The notes: generated by a model not told the origin, from the letters alone. A stretch of DNA of 64,000 nt from JAIBDK01 sp965261915 (GCA_965261915.1 CBDHDW010000013.1:310001-374000), one strand, 5' to 3'. Positions 42,036 to 52,140 are shown, counted from the first letter of the stretch. Program-made: numbers and translations.

Positions 42036-43138
42036 TACAGTGGGTAAGCTGTGGTAATCGCTTTTAATCCCATCACAGCATAGATTTTTTTTGCCTCTGG
42101 ATTGATTTGAGAAGGCATGACATAACGCTGTTTGGTGCGCTTGTGTTTGAACACGCTATGTTGCACATGAATCAAGGCATTACGAATAACTTCAGGGGAT
42201 AAGGCTTTGTGTTGTAGCTTGATTCGATACATTAGCTGTCTGATGCAGGCAAAAGCCATGAACGAAATAGCAATGTGGGCACGCACCCTGGAAGGTGTCC
42301 AGTGGTAGATAGGGCGTACTTTTAAGTCATGTTTAGTGATGCGGAAACTTTCTTCAACCTGCCATAAGCCGCGATAGTGTGATAGCACTTCCTGATGCGG
42401 CGTATCTGGCAAATTGGTGATGACCCCATGCAAGCCGTCCCAGCGGCTTTCGGCATCAATTTTATCCTGGTTGATACTCAGGCTGGTTTTTCCTTTGATA
42501 ATCAGAAACTTTTTATAGCCGTAGTTATTTAATAAGTCCTTGGGATTCTGGCTTTTACCTATTTTCTTGATGAGCCGATCGACTGCCTTTTGTCGGTCAT
42601 GTTGATCTTTATCCGCACGCTTTGGACAATGCGAGACAATGAGCCGTCTCTTCTTGTGCGTCAGCTCGGCTGCGCTTGACCCGCCTTTGCCAAGTGCCTG
42701 ATAAGCTGATTTATCCAATACTTTGGTTTGTAGTGCACTTGGTAATTGTTTTAGTTTCGCTCCGACAATGTAATAAGCGCCCGCCTCATCCAGGGCGCTT
42801 AGATTGTCTTCATTCAACATGCCCCGATCAGCGACAAAGATCATTTTCCTAACATCATAGCGCGCTTGCATCGTCTGCAAAACGCTGATTAGGCTATGAC
42901 CCTCGAAAGTAGCACCGGGAAACACTTCGTAGCCGACCGGCAGACCTTCGCGGGTGACCAGCAAAGCCAGCAATACTTGCGGCTGATTGACCTGTGTCTG
43001 ATTAACTTGACAGTCCTTGCTGTAGCCATTTTGTTTTAATTCGTCTTCCTTGAAAGACTCAAAATACAGTGTCGTACAGTCAAAGAACAACACATCTAAT
43101 ACCAACGGCCCAAGGATTTGACACTTTGTGCTTTCCAC
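42032..43138 (-). pseudogene. IS1634-type transposase, C-terminal part
   Basis: About 365 residues with DDE-transposase landmarks: DVLFFDCTTLYFESF (first Asp), KMIFVADRGMLNEDNLSALD (second Asp), and YRGLWQVEESFRITKHDLKV near 285 (Glu in the YRxxWxIE motif). The start is lost to the IS630-type insertion. A fragment of a related copy is at 7711-7852. Confidence 0.85.
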
Positions 43139-43183
43139 GGGGAATTTGAAGTGATTCAGTAGTTATCATCATAGGAGGTATTG

Positions 43184-44247
43184 ATGACAGTAGAGATTAT
43201 GCGAACGGACAAGTCGGCCTGCGATCTTCGGCGCGCCGCAGCGGCGTGCAGGGACGCGAAAGCGGCCCGACGGATGCTGGCGATTGCGTTGATTTTGGAC
43301 GGCACTGACCGCAAGACGGCGGCCGAGAACTGCGGGATGGATCGCCAGACGTTGCGTGACTGGGTACACCGTTACAATGACACGGGGATTGAGGGTCTCT
43401 CGAACCGGCGTTCGCCAGGACGACAGCCCCTGCTCAGCGTGGCACAGAAGGCGGAGTTGGCATCGCTTGTGCGTGAGAGGCCGGATCCCGAAACGGACGG
43501 CGTGGTGCGCTGGCGGCGCATTGACCTCAAGCGCAAGATTGAGGAGCGCTTTGGCGTTGTCATGCATGAACGGACCGTTGGCAAACAACTGGTAAAACTT
43601 GGTTTTCGACGCTTGTCTGTGCGCCCGCAGCATCCGAAATCCGACCCGGATGCGCAGGATGCGTTTAAAAAAACTTCGCTGCAGAGGTAGCGGCCGTTCT
43701 GCCCAAAACGGCCTGCGGCAAACCATTGGAGATTTGGTTTCAGGACGAAGCTCGTGTGGGTCAGCAAGGGACGCTGACACGTATATGGGCCGAACGGGGA
43801 ACCCGGCCGCGTGCGCCGCGTGATACACGTTATACGTCGGGCTATATCTTCGGCGCGGTTTGTCCCGAACGCGCCGAGGCTGCTGCGCTGATCATGCCGC
43901 ATGCGGACACGTCCGCTATGAATGCACATCTGTGCGAGATCGCCAGGACGGTCGCGGCAGGTGCCCATGCCTTGCTCATCCTCGACGGTGCAGGCTGGCA
44001 CGGATCAGCAAAACTGGAAGTGCCAGACAACATCACCCTGCTCAAACTCCCGCCCTATGCGCCAGAACTCAATCCGATGGAAAACGTTTGGGCCTACCTG
44101 CGCGCCAACAAGCTGGCAATCTCTGTGTTTGAATCCTACGATGAGATCGTCGACAAATGCTGCGATGCCTGGAATTTCTTCGCAGAGGACAAACAGGCAA
44201 TCGCATCAATCACATCACGTAATTGGGCCAAAACAGTCAATCAATAG
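43184..44247 (+). CDS. IS630-type transposase, two frames joined by -1 frameshift
   Basis: Frame 1 (43184-43690) holds the helix-turn-helix part: MTVEIMRTDKSACDLRRAAA, and NCGMDRQTLRDWVHRYNDTG. Frame 2 (from about 43667 to TAG 44245-44247) holds the DDE core: EIWFQDEARVGQQGTL, LLILDGAGWHGS and LNPMENVWAYLR. The frames overlap at an A7 run, 43667-43673. A one-base backward slip there gives KNFAAEVAAVLPKTACG, the expected link. AGGAGG at 43173-43178 precedes ATG 43184. Both halves are intact and GC-richer than the surroundings, which suggests a recent arrival. Confidence 0.85.
43667..43673 (+). promoter_or_regulatory. A7 slippery run, probable -1 frameshift site
   Basis: TTTAAAAAAAC in the overlap of the two transposase frames. 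Frame 1 terminates 14 bases later (TAG 43688-43690). A -1 slip on A-AAA-AAA would produce the fused transposase, a control used by several IS families. A simple one-base indel is the alternative. Confidence 0.5.
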
Positions 44248-44879
44248 AGCCGTTGGTATAAGGCACCAGATAACAATGATCGCGTACCTTCACAGGTCAT
44301 CGCTTGCAGCCGACTGATGGTGTTATCGTCCAGCTGATCCATCATCCGATAAACTTTCTCTAAGGACAAAGAAACGCCAAAGTCCTGCTCCAGGTGCTGC
44401 ACACTGCTACGCTTGCGCTTGCTTTGCTCTGGGGGATTGGCAATGCGTGCCATTACACAATGGAACAGGGCTTCATGGGAAGCACGATACCGCCTCTGCG
44501 GCAACAGGGTATCGAACGACAACTGGCGATAGACCGCGCCATACACCTCATGGATGCCCAGCACCACACGTTGTTCTTCCACCATCTGCCTCAGATCAAC
44601 ATTCAAGGTGGCTTTAGACGCTTGAGCTTTTGCGGCTTTCGCTTCAATCATCTGTTTGGCGACCGCCTCAGGCGGAAACAAACCGGGCTGGTGTTGGGCT
44701 TCAAGCTTCGCCTTGACGACTTCGGCCAGCTCTTTCAATCGCACTAACTCATCGTCATCCATGGCAATGCCGATATAACGGACAATCTTTTGCTTGACCT
44801 TATCGCCGACGCGCACAGATGAGACAATCTGAACCGATTGTCTTGGGCTATTGGGTGTCGATTTAACGCGAACAAACAT
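44241..44879 (-). pseudogene. IS1634-type transposase, N-terminal part
   Basis: A 212-residue frame beginning MFVRVKSTPNSPRQSVQIVS and ending SLLSGALYQRLY where the IS630-type element interrupts it. It contains the beta-rich N-terminus (KVKQKIVRYIGIAMDDDELV) and the helical SLEKVYRMMDQLDDNTISRL segment that precedes the first catalytic Asp in the other half. It is not functional by itself. Confidence 0.85.
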
Positions 44880-45253
44880 GGGATGAGCTTACACCATGCT
44901 ATTGCCAAAATCAACACAAATATTCAGATAGGCACTACAAAGCAGTTTCTCTACCACCCCCGCGTGTTTATTGGGCTGTGGGCGATCTGCGCGGGGTGGA
45001 CCGTCGAAGTCAGGGAGGCGGTTGGCTTGCTGTTCATTGTATAACCCCAAATCAAAAAATAGGCTAATTACCGCATTTGATTGCTACATACAAGCTTTTT
45101 TAAGCCCGATTGCCTTGTTCTATCTAGGGATTTTGGGTTGACTTTCGTTGCTGAATTAAGCAACAATACTTCGTGTAAGTCACCTGCAAAATGAATACAG
45201 TGTATGACAAAACATATTTATGAGAAATTTACGTCCAACATTATCTGTGCCCG
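44880..45253. other. Spacer with GC-rich inverted repeat
   Basis: No gene is seen. CCACCCCCGCG at about 44956-44966 and CGCGGGGTGG at about 44991-45000 can pair around a 24-base loop; this may be the outer end of the IS element or a terminator. Downstream, TTGACT at about 45138 could be a -35 box for the ABC operon, but I find no matching -10. Confidence 0.4.
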
Positions 45254-46342
45254 ATGACATCTCTAGTTCGCTTCGTTGATATTCAAAAGAGCTACGACGG
45301 TGAAGCTCTGGTTGTCAAAAACCTTAATTTGGACGTGGCAGAAGGAGAATTCCTTACCATGCTTGGTCCCTCGGGCTCTGGAAAAACCACTTGTCTAATG
45401 ATGCTGGCTGGGTTTGAACCGGCAACATACGGTGAGATTTACCTAAAAGATCAGGGTATTAACAATGTCGCACCGCACAAACGCGGCATTGGCATGGTGT
45501 TTCAAAATTATGCCTTGTTTCCACACATGACCGTTGCCGAAAACTTGGCATTTCCTCTCGAAGTTCGAAAAATGAACAAGAGTGAACGCGAGCAGAAGGT
45601 CAAGCGAGCATTGGGTATGGTGCAACTAGAGGCTTTTGGAGATCGCCGACCGGCACAATTGTCGGGCGGACAACAACAACGAGTGGCCGTGGCAAGGGCA
45701 TTGGTTTTTGACCCGGATTTGGTGTTGATGGATGAACCACTGGGCGCACTGGATAAAAACCTACGCGAGCAAATGCAGTATGAAATCAAACACATTCACG
45801 AGAATCTCGGTTTGACCGTGGTGTATGTGACCCATGACCAGAGCGAAGCATTAACCATGTCAAACCGTATCGCGGTATTCGACGACGGTATTATCCAACA
45901 ATGCGCCCCGCCTGAAGTGTTGTATGAAAAACCTGAAAATGCCTTCTGTGCCAATTTTATCGGTGAAAACAATCGCCTGCTCGGCAAGGTGGTTGACGAT
46001 CTCGGCGACAGCGTCAAAGTTGAAGTTGACGGTACTGGTGATGTGGTAAGCGCAATTAAAATCAAAGTTGCTGGCGTAGGGGTGAGGGCGACTTTATCGT
46101 TGCGACCAGAGCGCGTAACGGTATCGCCGAAAGCCGGTTCTTTACCAAATATTTTCCCGGCCCGAGCCGAAGAGTTGATTTATCTGGGTGACCACATTCG
46201 CACACGCTTCACCGTTTGTGGGCACGATGACTTTATTGTAAAAATTCCTAATTCAGCCGTACACGCCCATCTCCAACGCGGAGATACGGTGGATATTGGC
46301 TGGAGTGTGGATGACTGTCGCGCACTTGACCCGTCTGATTGA
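45254..46342 (+). CDS. potA: ABC transporter ATPase, PotA-like (polyamine type)
   Basis: A 362-residue ATPase. Walker A GPSGSGKT lies at 39-46, the Q loop in VFQNYALFPHMTVAEN, the signature LSGGQQQR near 137, Walker B LVLMDEPLGALD near 158 and the switch His in VVYVTHDQSEA. The C-terminal 120 residues form a TOBE-type regulatory domain (LSLRPERVTVSP). It drives import with the substrate-binding protein and two permeases encoded next. PotA-type ATPases serve spermidine/putrescine importers and related systems, so the substrate here is probable rather than certain. Confidence 0.88.
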   Translation: MTSLVRFVDIQKSYDGEALVVKNLNLDVAEGEFLTMLGPSGSGKTTCLMMLAGFEPATYGEIYLKDQGINNVAPHKRGIGMVFQNYALFPHMTVAENLAFPLEVRKMNKSEREQKVKRALGMVQLEAFGDRRPAQLSGGQQQRVAVARALVFDPDLVLMDEPLGALDKNLREQMQYEIKHIHENLGLTVVYVTHDQSEALTMSNRIAVFDDGIIQQCAPPEVLYEKPENAFCANFIGENNRLLGKVVDDLGDSVKVEVDGTGDVVSAIKIKVAGVGVRATLSLRPERVTVSPKAGSLPNIFPARAEELIYLGDHIRTRFTVCGHDDFIVKIPNSAVHAHLQRGDTVDIGWSVDDCRALDPSD

Positions 46343-46459
46343 TAGCCAATAACAAACACTGTTTATGAGCAAATATCAGACAATACGTCTTAATGCGGAC
46401 GGTATTTATCGTGGTTATTTATAATCGTTCAATGCAAATTAAACATGAGGAGAATCCTA

Positions 46460-47560
46460 ATGAAAAGTGTAAATAAATTGTGTCAAACGTTGCTGGTGAC
46501 AGCGGTATTTGGCTTAACCACCACAGCACAAGCGCAGACAGATTTGGTTATTGTGTCTTGGGGCGGTGCTTATACTGCCAGTCAGCAGAATGCGTATCAT
46601 GCTCCTTATATGGCAGCCAATCCCGACATCAAAATCATCAATGATGATTCATCCAACGAGGCGGCTCCCAAACTTCGTGCGATGAACGAAGCGGGCAATG
46701 TAACCTGGGCCTTGGTTGATGCGGTGGCAGCCGATGCGTTAGCACTGTGTGATGAAGGGCTGTTGGAAGAAATTGATCACGATGCGGTCTTGGCAAAGGC
46801 ACCAGACGGTACCTCCGCATCTGAAGACTTTGGTGATTTAATCGTGTCGCCATGCTTTATTCCGCAAATTGTGTATTCGACCACGTTTGGTTACCGTACC
46901 GACCTGGTTGGAGACAATCCGCCGACCACAATCGCCGACGTGTTTGACCTTGATAAAATTCCGGGCAAACGCTCGCTCGAGAAAAAACCAATCAACAATG
47001 TGGAGTGGGCTTTGCTCGCTGACGGGGTGCCCGCTGATGAAATCTATGATTTGTTGGAAACCGAAGCGGGTGTTGCCCGTGCCTTCGCCAAGCTGGATAC
47101 CATCAAAGATCAAACGATTTGGTGGAGTAAAGGTGCGCAAACGCCGCAATTACTGGCAGATGGCGAAGTGGTTATCGGCTCGACTTACAACGGTCGCTTG
47201 TTCTCGGTGATTGAAGAAGAAAAACAGCCGATTGCGATGATGTGGGATTGGCAGGTTTTTGATATTGATGGCTGGGTTATTCCCAAAGGGGGTCCGCATA
47301 AAGCGGAGGTGCTGGATTACTTGAATTTTGCCACCGACACCCAACGTTTGGCTGACCAATCAAAATATATCTCTTATGGTCCGGCACGCAAGTCTTCTGC
47401 GCCACTGGTCAGCAAACATGCGACTCTGGGTATCGACATGGCACCGCATATGCCTACAGACCCCAATAATTCAAAGCACACTTTGTTGTATAACTTTGAG
47501 TTTTGGGCGGATAACAACGATGACTTGACCGAGCAATTCAATGCTTGGTTGGCGCAGTAA
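46460..47560 (+). CDS. Periplasmic substrate-binding protein, PotD/PotF-like
   Basis: A 366-residue protein with a signal peptide: MKSVNKLCQTLLVTAVFGLT then TTAQA, cleavage after AQA. The mature part begins TDLVIVSWGGAYTASQQNAY, the usual first strand and helix of the type II binding proteins for polyamines and similar ligands. It continues with IVSPCFIPQIVYSTTFGY and a closing WLAQ. ATG 46460 has GAGGAG eight bases upstream, so the longer frame from 46445 is not used. It delivers its ligand to the permeases at 47733 and 49105. Confidence 0.87.
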   Translation: MKSVNKLCQTLLVTAVFGLTTTAQAQTDLVIVSWGGAYTASQQNAYHAPYMAANPDIKIINDDSSNEAAPKLRAMNEAGNVTWALVDAVAADALALCDEGLLEEIDHDAVLAKAPDGTSASEDFGDLIVSPCFIPQIVYSTTFGYRTDLVGDNPPTTIADVFDLDKIPGKRSLEKKPINNVEWALLADGVPADEIYDLLETEAGVARAFAKLDTIKDQTIWWSKGAQTPQLLADGEVVIGSTYNGRLFSVIEEEKQPIAMMWDWQVFDIDGWVIPKGGPHKAEVLDYLNFATDTQRLADQSKYISYGPARKSSAPLVSKHATLGIDMAPHMPTDPNNSKHTLLYNFEFWADNNDDLTEQFNAWLAQ

Positions 47561-47732
47561 TTATCGCAATAGTTATCATTGAGACAGTGCATTAAGTGCG
47601 ATTGTGCTTGATTTTACCGAGTGATGCTGGGGGCGGTTGTGCAGTGAACACCGCTCCCACCATTTGTGCTGGGTATCATCTCCATTGGCTGCCTGTCCTA
47701 GCGACTAGGCATTGACCGACAAGCGTTTTGTA

Positions 47733-49037
47733 ATGGCTTCTGCAACCACAACCCCCGATCAGGTGTTCGATCAGACCCTCGGCGAAGTGCCGAGCCAAGC
47801 GATTGTTACTGCCGACGGCGTTCCCTTAAAAACCAGTCTCGCTCGTGCCCAACGGCGTGGCAAACTGAAAGCCATCGGGCTGGTTGTGCCATTATTCCTG
47901 TTTATATTGGTTACGTTTTTTGTACCAATAGTCGATATGCTGTTTCGCAGTGTCGAGAATCAGTTGGTGGGTGAGGTTATGCACCACACCGTGCCACTAT
48001 TGCAAAACTGGGACGAACAAAGCGGGGAATTGCCTGACGAAGCCGTATTCGCGGCATTGGCAGAAGATTTTCGCGAAGCCAAAGAAAGCAAATCGAGTGG
48101 CAGGGTAGGTCGCCGATTGAATTACGAAAAAACCGGGTTTTCCGGTTTGTTCAGAAAAACGGTGCGTAAAGCAGGTGATTTGGAGCCCCCCTATCAACAA
48201 TCTTTTATCGCTCTTAACAAGAAATGGGGCGATGTCGAAAACTGGCGGGTATTTAAGCGCGAAAGTGGTGCCTACACCATTTCATATTATCTGGCGGCAA
48301 TGGATATGGGCTATGGCGATTCTGGCGACATTGTCAGAAACGATGCCGGCAAACGCATTTATCTCCAACTGTTTTGGCGTACTCTGTGGATGAGTTTATT
48401 GATAACGCTGTTATGTTTGATTTTGGCCTATCCCATATCCTATCTATTGTCGGTGTTGCCGACGGCAAAAAGTAACCTACTCATTATATTGGTATTATTA
48501 CCGTTTTGGACTTCTTTGCTGGTGCGTACCACCGCTTGGATTGCACTGTTACAGCAAGAGGGGGTGATAAACGATCTTGTGGTTTGGTTGGGATTGGTCG
48601 CGGATGACAATCGACTGGGAATGATTCACAACCGTACCGGCACCATCATCGCCATGGTGCATATTTTATTGCCATTCATGGTGTTGCCATTGTATAGCGT
48701 AATGAAAACCATCCCGCCGAGCTATATGCGGGCGGCAAAATCCCTCGGCGCAACTCCGTTTACCGCATTCGTTAGGATTTATATGCCCAACACTGTGGCG
48801 GGTATTGGTGCTGGTGCGATTCTGGTATTTATACTCGCCATCGGCTATTACATCACCCCTGCATTGGTCGGCGGACAAAGCGGCACACTAATCAGCAATT
48901 TTATTGCCTTTCACATGTCAAGTTCTCTGAACTGGGGACTGGCAGCAGCCTTGGGGGCGATATTACTTGGTATCGTCCTAGCCTTATATTTCCTGTATGA
49001 CCGCATCGTTGGCATCGACAACATGAAGTTAGGCTAA
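47733..49037 (+). CDS. ABC permease, PotB-like, with large periplasmic loop
   Basis: A 434-residue permease. After a 50-residue cytoplasmic N-terminus comes TM1 (AIGLVVPLFLFILVTFFVPI). A hydrophilic loop of about 150 residues follows, far longer than in E. coli PotB, and then the remaining five helices. The EAA cytoplasmic motif is YMRAAKSLGATPFTAFVRIY near 325. ATG 47733 is chosen over TTG 47712 because it starts a normal N-terminus. The extra loop may help to dock the binding protein. Confidence 0.87.
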   Translation: MASATTTPDQVFDQTLGEVPSQAIVTADGVPLKTSLARAQRRGKLKAIGLVVPLFLFILVTFFVPIVDMLFRSVENQLVGEVMHHTVPLLQNWDEQSGELPDEAVFAALAEDFREAKESKSSGRVGRRLNYEKTGFSGLFRKTVRKAGDLEPPYQQSFIALNKKWGDVENWRVFKRESGAYTISYYLAAMDMGYGDSGDIVRNDAGKRIYLQLFWRTLWMSLLITLLCLILAYPISYLLSVLPTAKSNLLIILVLLPFWTSLLVRTTAWIALLQQEGVINDLVVWLGLVADDNRLGMIHNRTGTIIAMVHILLPFMVLPLYSVMKTIPPSYMRAAKSLGATPFTAFVRIYMPNTVAGIGAGAILVFILAIGYYITPALVGGQSGTLISNFIAFHMSSSLNWGLAAALGAILLGIVLALYFLYDRIVGIDNMKLG

Positions 49038-49104
49038 ACCTTGACCCGAAAAATACCAACGCAACCAGCATAACGACACCAAGCACGAGCAAGCAAATAA
49101 CATT

Positions 49105-49956
49105 ATGGCACTGCCCCCATACACAACCCCGCTGGAGAAAGTTTGGCACTACACCTACCTGACTATTTGTGGGCTGATTTTCTTTTTTCTGATTGCACCG
49201 ATAGTCATCGTCATTCCACTGTCTTTTAATGCGGTTCCTTTCTTCACTTTCACGGAGGCAATGTTGACCTTCGACCCGAGTGGTTATTCATTAAAATGGT
49301 ATGAGGATTTTTTCACCAGTCTAAACTGGCAAGGAGCGGTTAAAAATAGCTTCGTCATTGCTGTTTTTGCGACCGCAATCTCGACCGTACTCGGCACGGT
49401 TGCCGCACTCGGACTAAGTCGTCAGGAAATGCCGTATAAGTCGGTCGTTATGGGGCTGTTAATATCACCAATGATTGTGCCGTTGATTATTTCTGCCGCG
49501 GGCATGTATTTTTTCTATAGCAAAGTGGGGTTGTCTTCGACTCATATTGGCGTAATACTTGCTCATGCGGCGTTAGGGACACCTTTCGTGGTCATAACGG
49601 TTACCGCAACATTGGTTGGATTTGATCATAGTTTGGTGCGTGCGGCGGCGACTTTGGGGGCATCACCGCAACGGACATTTTTCAAAATCATCGTACCATT
49701 GATACTGCCCGGGGTGATTTCCGGCGCGTTATTCGCCTTCATTACTTCTTTTGACGAAGTGGTTGTGGTGTTATTTGTTGGCAGTTATGAACAGCGCACC
49801 ATCCCTTGGCAAATGTTTTCCGGTATTCGTGAGCAAATTAGCCCGACTATTCTGGCTGTGGCGACGCTATTGGTCATCGTGTCTATTATGTTATTGTCCT
49901 CGGTAGAGCTGTTGCGAAGACGGGGCGAGCGTCTGCGCGGTATTACCCCACATTAG
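49105..49956 (+). CDS. ABC permease, PotC-like
   Basis: A 283-residue permease with six hydrophobic helices. TM1 is ICGLIFFFLIAPIVIVIPLS, and the EAA loop LVRAAATLGASPQRTFFKII lies near residue 175, followed by FAFITSFDEVVVVLFVGS, a segment highly typical of PotC-type permeases. It pairs with the PotB-like protein to form the membrane channel. It starts 67 bases after that gene. The operon seems to end here. Confidence 0.9.
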   Translation: MALPPYTTPLEKVWHYTYLTICGLIFFFLIAPIVIVIPLSFNAVPFFTFTEAMLTFDPSGYSLKWYEDFFTSLNWQGAVKNSFVIAVFATAISTVLGTVAALGLSRQEMPYKSVVMGLLISPMIVPLIISAAGMYFFYSKVGLSSTHIGVILAHAALGTPFVVITVTATLVGFDHSLVRAAATLGASPQRTFFKIIVPLILPGVISGALFAFITSFDEVVVVLFVGSYEQRTIPWQMFSGIREQISPTILAVATLLVIVSIMLLSSVELLRRRGERLRGITPH

Positions 49957-50004
49957 AGCTGACACAAGTTAATAGATGCGCCCATATTTATAGGTAAATT
50001 TTCG

Positions 50005-50270
50005 TGACTTCCTGTTTCGCGGGAATGACGAGGTAGAACGAGGATAATGAGTTGGCATAATATGAATATTGCCGGTTAAGAACTGTTGCATCAAGCTCCG
50101 TTTAGGGTGTTATGCTCACTTTGTTTGTTACTCCCGCTTGGAGACTGTACAAAATCTAATATTCGTCATTCCTGCGAAAGCAGGAACCCAGTAAAACAGC
50201 ATGTAACGCATGCCTAGCGAGGGTTTCTTGCACAGTCTCTTCCGCAGGAATGACGAATGATGGAACTGCC
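50005..50270. repeat. Cluster of family A palindromic repeats
   Basis: Copies at 50005-50030 (plus sense), 50164-50192 (inverted sense, TCATTCCTGCGAAAGCAGGA) and a partial copy at about 50251-50266. The phrase GTTTCTTGCACAGTCTCT at 50226 also occurs at 4171. They fill the gap after the polyamine-type operon. No gene is seen in 49957-50280. Confidence 0.65.
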
Positions 50271-50280
50271 CACTTCGGCC

Positions 50281-50719
50281 TTAGTCGCTGGTTTTCTGCA
50301 TTACCCCAGTTTCAAAAAAGCGCGTCAGTATATCGTTCTGATTTGAAGCAATAATCAATCTGCGAATCGGCAATCCCATTTGTTTGGCGATATATCCGGA
50401 CAGTACATTGCCAAAGTTACCCGTTGGTACCGAAAAATTGACTTCCCTATCGGGGGGCTCCCAGTAGCAACGCCGCACGGAAGTAATAAACAACCTGAGC
50501 GGCAATGCGTGCTCAATTGATTGAATTGACCGTACTCAGATAATGGCGGTGGCGAAATTCAGCATCATTGAACAGGATTTTGACCAAATTTTGGCAGTCA
50601 TCAAAAGTGCCGTCCACCACCAGATTATGAATATTGTCATCCAGAACCGTGGTCATCTGTCGTCTTTGCACTTGCGCCCTGTGGGCACAAGTGCAAAGGT
50701 CTCTATCTACGAGAATCAT
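50281..50719 (-). pseudogene. thrC: Threonine synthase internal fragment
   Basis: Reading the minus strand: QVQRRQMTTVLDDNIHNLVV, then GTFDDCQNLVKILFNDAEFR and LSTVNSIN. There TGG has become TGA. The same frame resumes as ARIAAQVVYYFRAALLLGAP and then shifts to VNFSVPTGNFGNVLSGYIAK and QMGLPIRRLIIASNQNDIL. These are consecutive parts of ThrC. The PLP Lys region and the C-terminus are absent. A functional thrC must be elsewhere, or threonine is obtained otherwise. Confidence 0.85.
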
Positions 50720-51030
50720 TCCAGCGGGTATTGTGTATTAGTTATGTGTGGATAACAAAGTATGTCGTTTTTGGAACAGGAAAAGCTGACCATTTAGGTA
50801 TTCTGTAGCAATGGCATTTGTTGCCTTAACCGGCAAAATGAAGTAAATGGTAGCTTATATTGTACAAATGTCTTTAGGGGATATTAACAAAAACAGTCTT
50901 ATTAGCTTATATCGGCGATGCTTATGATGCGCTGTTCTCAAAGCGTGGGATTACCTAAATCACCCTTTTCTCTAAATAACGCTGGATGACAGATAGCATC
51001 ACTATCCGCCTTCCATTCGTTTATTTATTC

Positions 51031-51062
51031 ATTCTTAATACAAAATATTCTTAATACAAAAT
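51031..51062 (+). repeat. Exact 16-bp tandem duplication abutting the proX start
   Basis: ATTCTTAATACAAAAT occurs twice in direct succession, and the ATG begins at the next base. It leaves no purine-rich ribosome-binding site before the start codon. Bases 50720-51030 show no gene; the rest of the upstream region is AT-rich and should hold the promoter. Confidence 0.8.
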
Positions 51063-52073
51063 ATGAAATATACAAACATCAAAAAAATAACGCTCGGCGT
51101 GACACTGCTGCTTAGTAGCACGGTTGCGATGGCCGAATGTGGCAAAGTTCAGGTTGCGGAAATGAACTGGGCTTCTGCTGAATTTGTCGCTAACGTGGAT
51201 AAAATGGTTTTTGAAAGCTATGGGTGCGAGGTAGAAATGGTTCCCGGTGCTACCGTGCCGACCTTCACTTCGATGAACGAAAAAGGTCAGCCGGATGTTG
51301 CCGCTGAGTTGTGGACAAATGTTTTTGTCGACAAACTGGACAAGGCGATTGCCGAAGGTCGTCTGATTACCGCCAACCCCGAACCAATTGCGGGTGTCGG
51401 TGAAGGCTGGTGGATTACGCCCGCGACTGCTGCTAGGCATCCAAACCTGAAAACCGTGCCGGATGTGCTTGCACACCCGGAATTGTTCCCAGATGCAGAA
51501 GACTCTTCTAAAGGTGGGTTTGTCACCTGCCCGGCCGGTTGGGGTTGCCAATTGGCTAATGCCAACTTGTTCCGAGCGTTTGAAATGGAAGCGAAAGGTT
51601 GGAAGTTGGTCGATCCCGGTTCAGCAGCAGGGCTTGACGGATCGATGACCAAGGCGGTTGAACGTGACCAAAACTGGTTTGGCTATTACTGGGCACCGAC
51701 CGCAATGATTGGCAAGCACAAAATGGTCTTATTGCCATTTGGCGTGCCGTTTGCGGGCAAAGAAAATTGGGATGGTTGTATCGTTTTGCCCGAGCAGGAG
51801 TGTGCCGACCCGAAACCTTCCGCATGGACATTTTCCGAAGTTCGTACTGTGGTTACCGCAGATTTTGCCGATCGTGCTGGTAGCGATGTAACAGACTATC
51901 TGGAAAAGCGCGTTTTTCCTGCTGATGTGATGGGCGACATGCTGGTTTATATAGCAGAAAACCAAGCAGATGGCGGCGATGCGGCAGCCGAATTTTTTAC
52001 TCAGAACGAAGCACTCTGGAAAAATTGGGTCAGTGCTGATGTTGCGAAAAAAATTAAAGCAAGCTTGAAGTAA
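51063..52073 (+). CDS. proX: Glycine betaine/proline-type ABC substrate-binding protein
   Basis: A 336-residue periplasmic protein. Signal peptide: KKITLGVTLLLSSTVAMA, cleaved before ECGKV. The mature part has VQVAEMNWASAEFVANVDKM and WWITPATAARHPNLKT, with paired cysteines typical of OpuAC/ProX-type proteins that bind quaternary ammonium compounds through aromatic boxes. WFGYYWAPTAMIGKHKM lies near 205. ATG 51063 has no ribosome-binding site, because a 16-bp tandem repeat runs up to it. Two hairpins separate it from the permease gene, so it can be made in excess. Confidence 0.88.
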   Translation: MKYTNIKKITLGVTLLLSSTVAMAECGKVQVAEMNWASAEFVANVDKMVFESYGCEVEMVPGATVPTFTSMNEKGQPDVAAELWTNVFVDKLDKAIAEGRLITANPEPIAGVGEGWWITPATAARHPNLKTVPDVLAHPELFPDAEDSSKGGFVTCPAGWGCQLANANLFRAFEMEAKGWKLVDPGSAAGLDGSMTKAVERDQNWFGYYWAPTAMIGKHKMVLLPFGVPFAGKENWDGCIVLPEQECADPKPSAWTFSEVRTVVTADFADRAGSDVTDYLEKRVFPADVMGDMLVYIAENQADGGDAAAEFFTQNEALWKNWVSADVAKKIKASLK

Positions 52074-52082
52074 TTGTCGCTT

Positions 52083-52118
52083 TTAGTCCGATTATTGCTT
52101 CAGAAATAATCGGACTAA
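52083..52118 (+). terminator. Hairpin 1 between proX and proW
   Basis: TTAGTCCGATTATT, loop GCTTCAGA, AATAATCGGACTAA: a perfect 14-bp stem ten bases after the proX stop. No T-run follows, so it is more likely a 3'-end stabilising hairpin for proX mRNA than a true terminator. Confidence 0.6.
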
Positions 52119-52140
52119 CCTCTTATGTATCATAAAATGG

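Larger units (their letters stand above)
42032..44879 (-). mobile_element. IS1634-type insertion element, interrupted by IS630-type element
   Basis: The transposase N-terminal part (44241-44879) and C-terminal part (42032-43138) lie in the same orientation. They are separated by an IS630-type element on the opposite strand. GTAAGC-type sequences near 42047 and 44888 may be parts of its terminal repeats, but I cannot set exact ends. It is a nested insertion and so inactive. Confidence 0.75.

Noticed and set aside
50543..50755. Plus-strand 70-residue frame
   Set aside because: It is the antisense shadow of the threonine synthase remnant.
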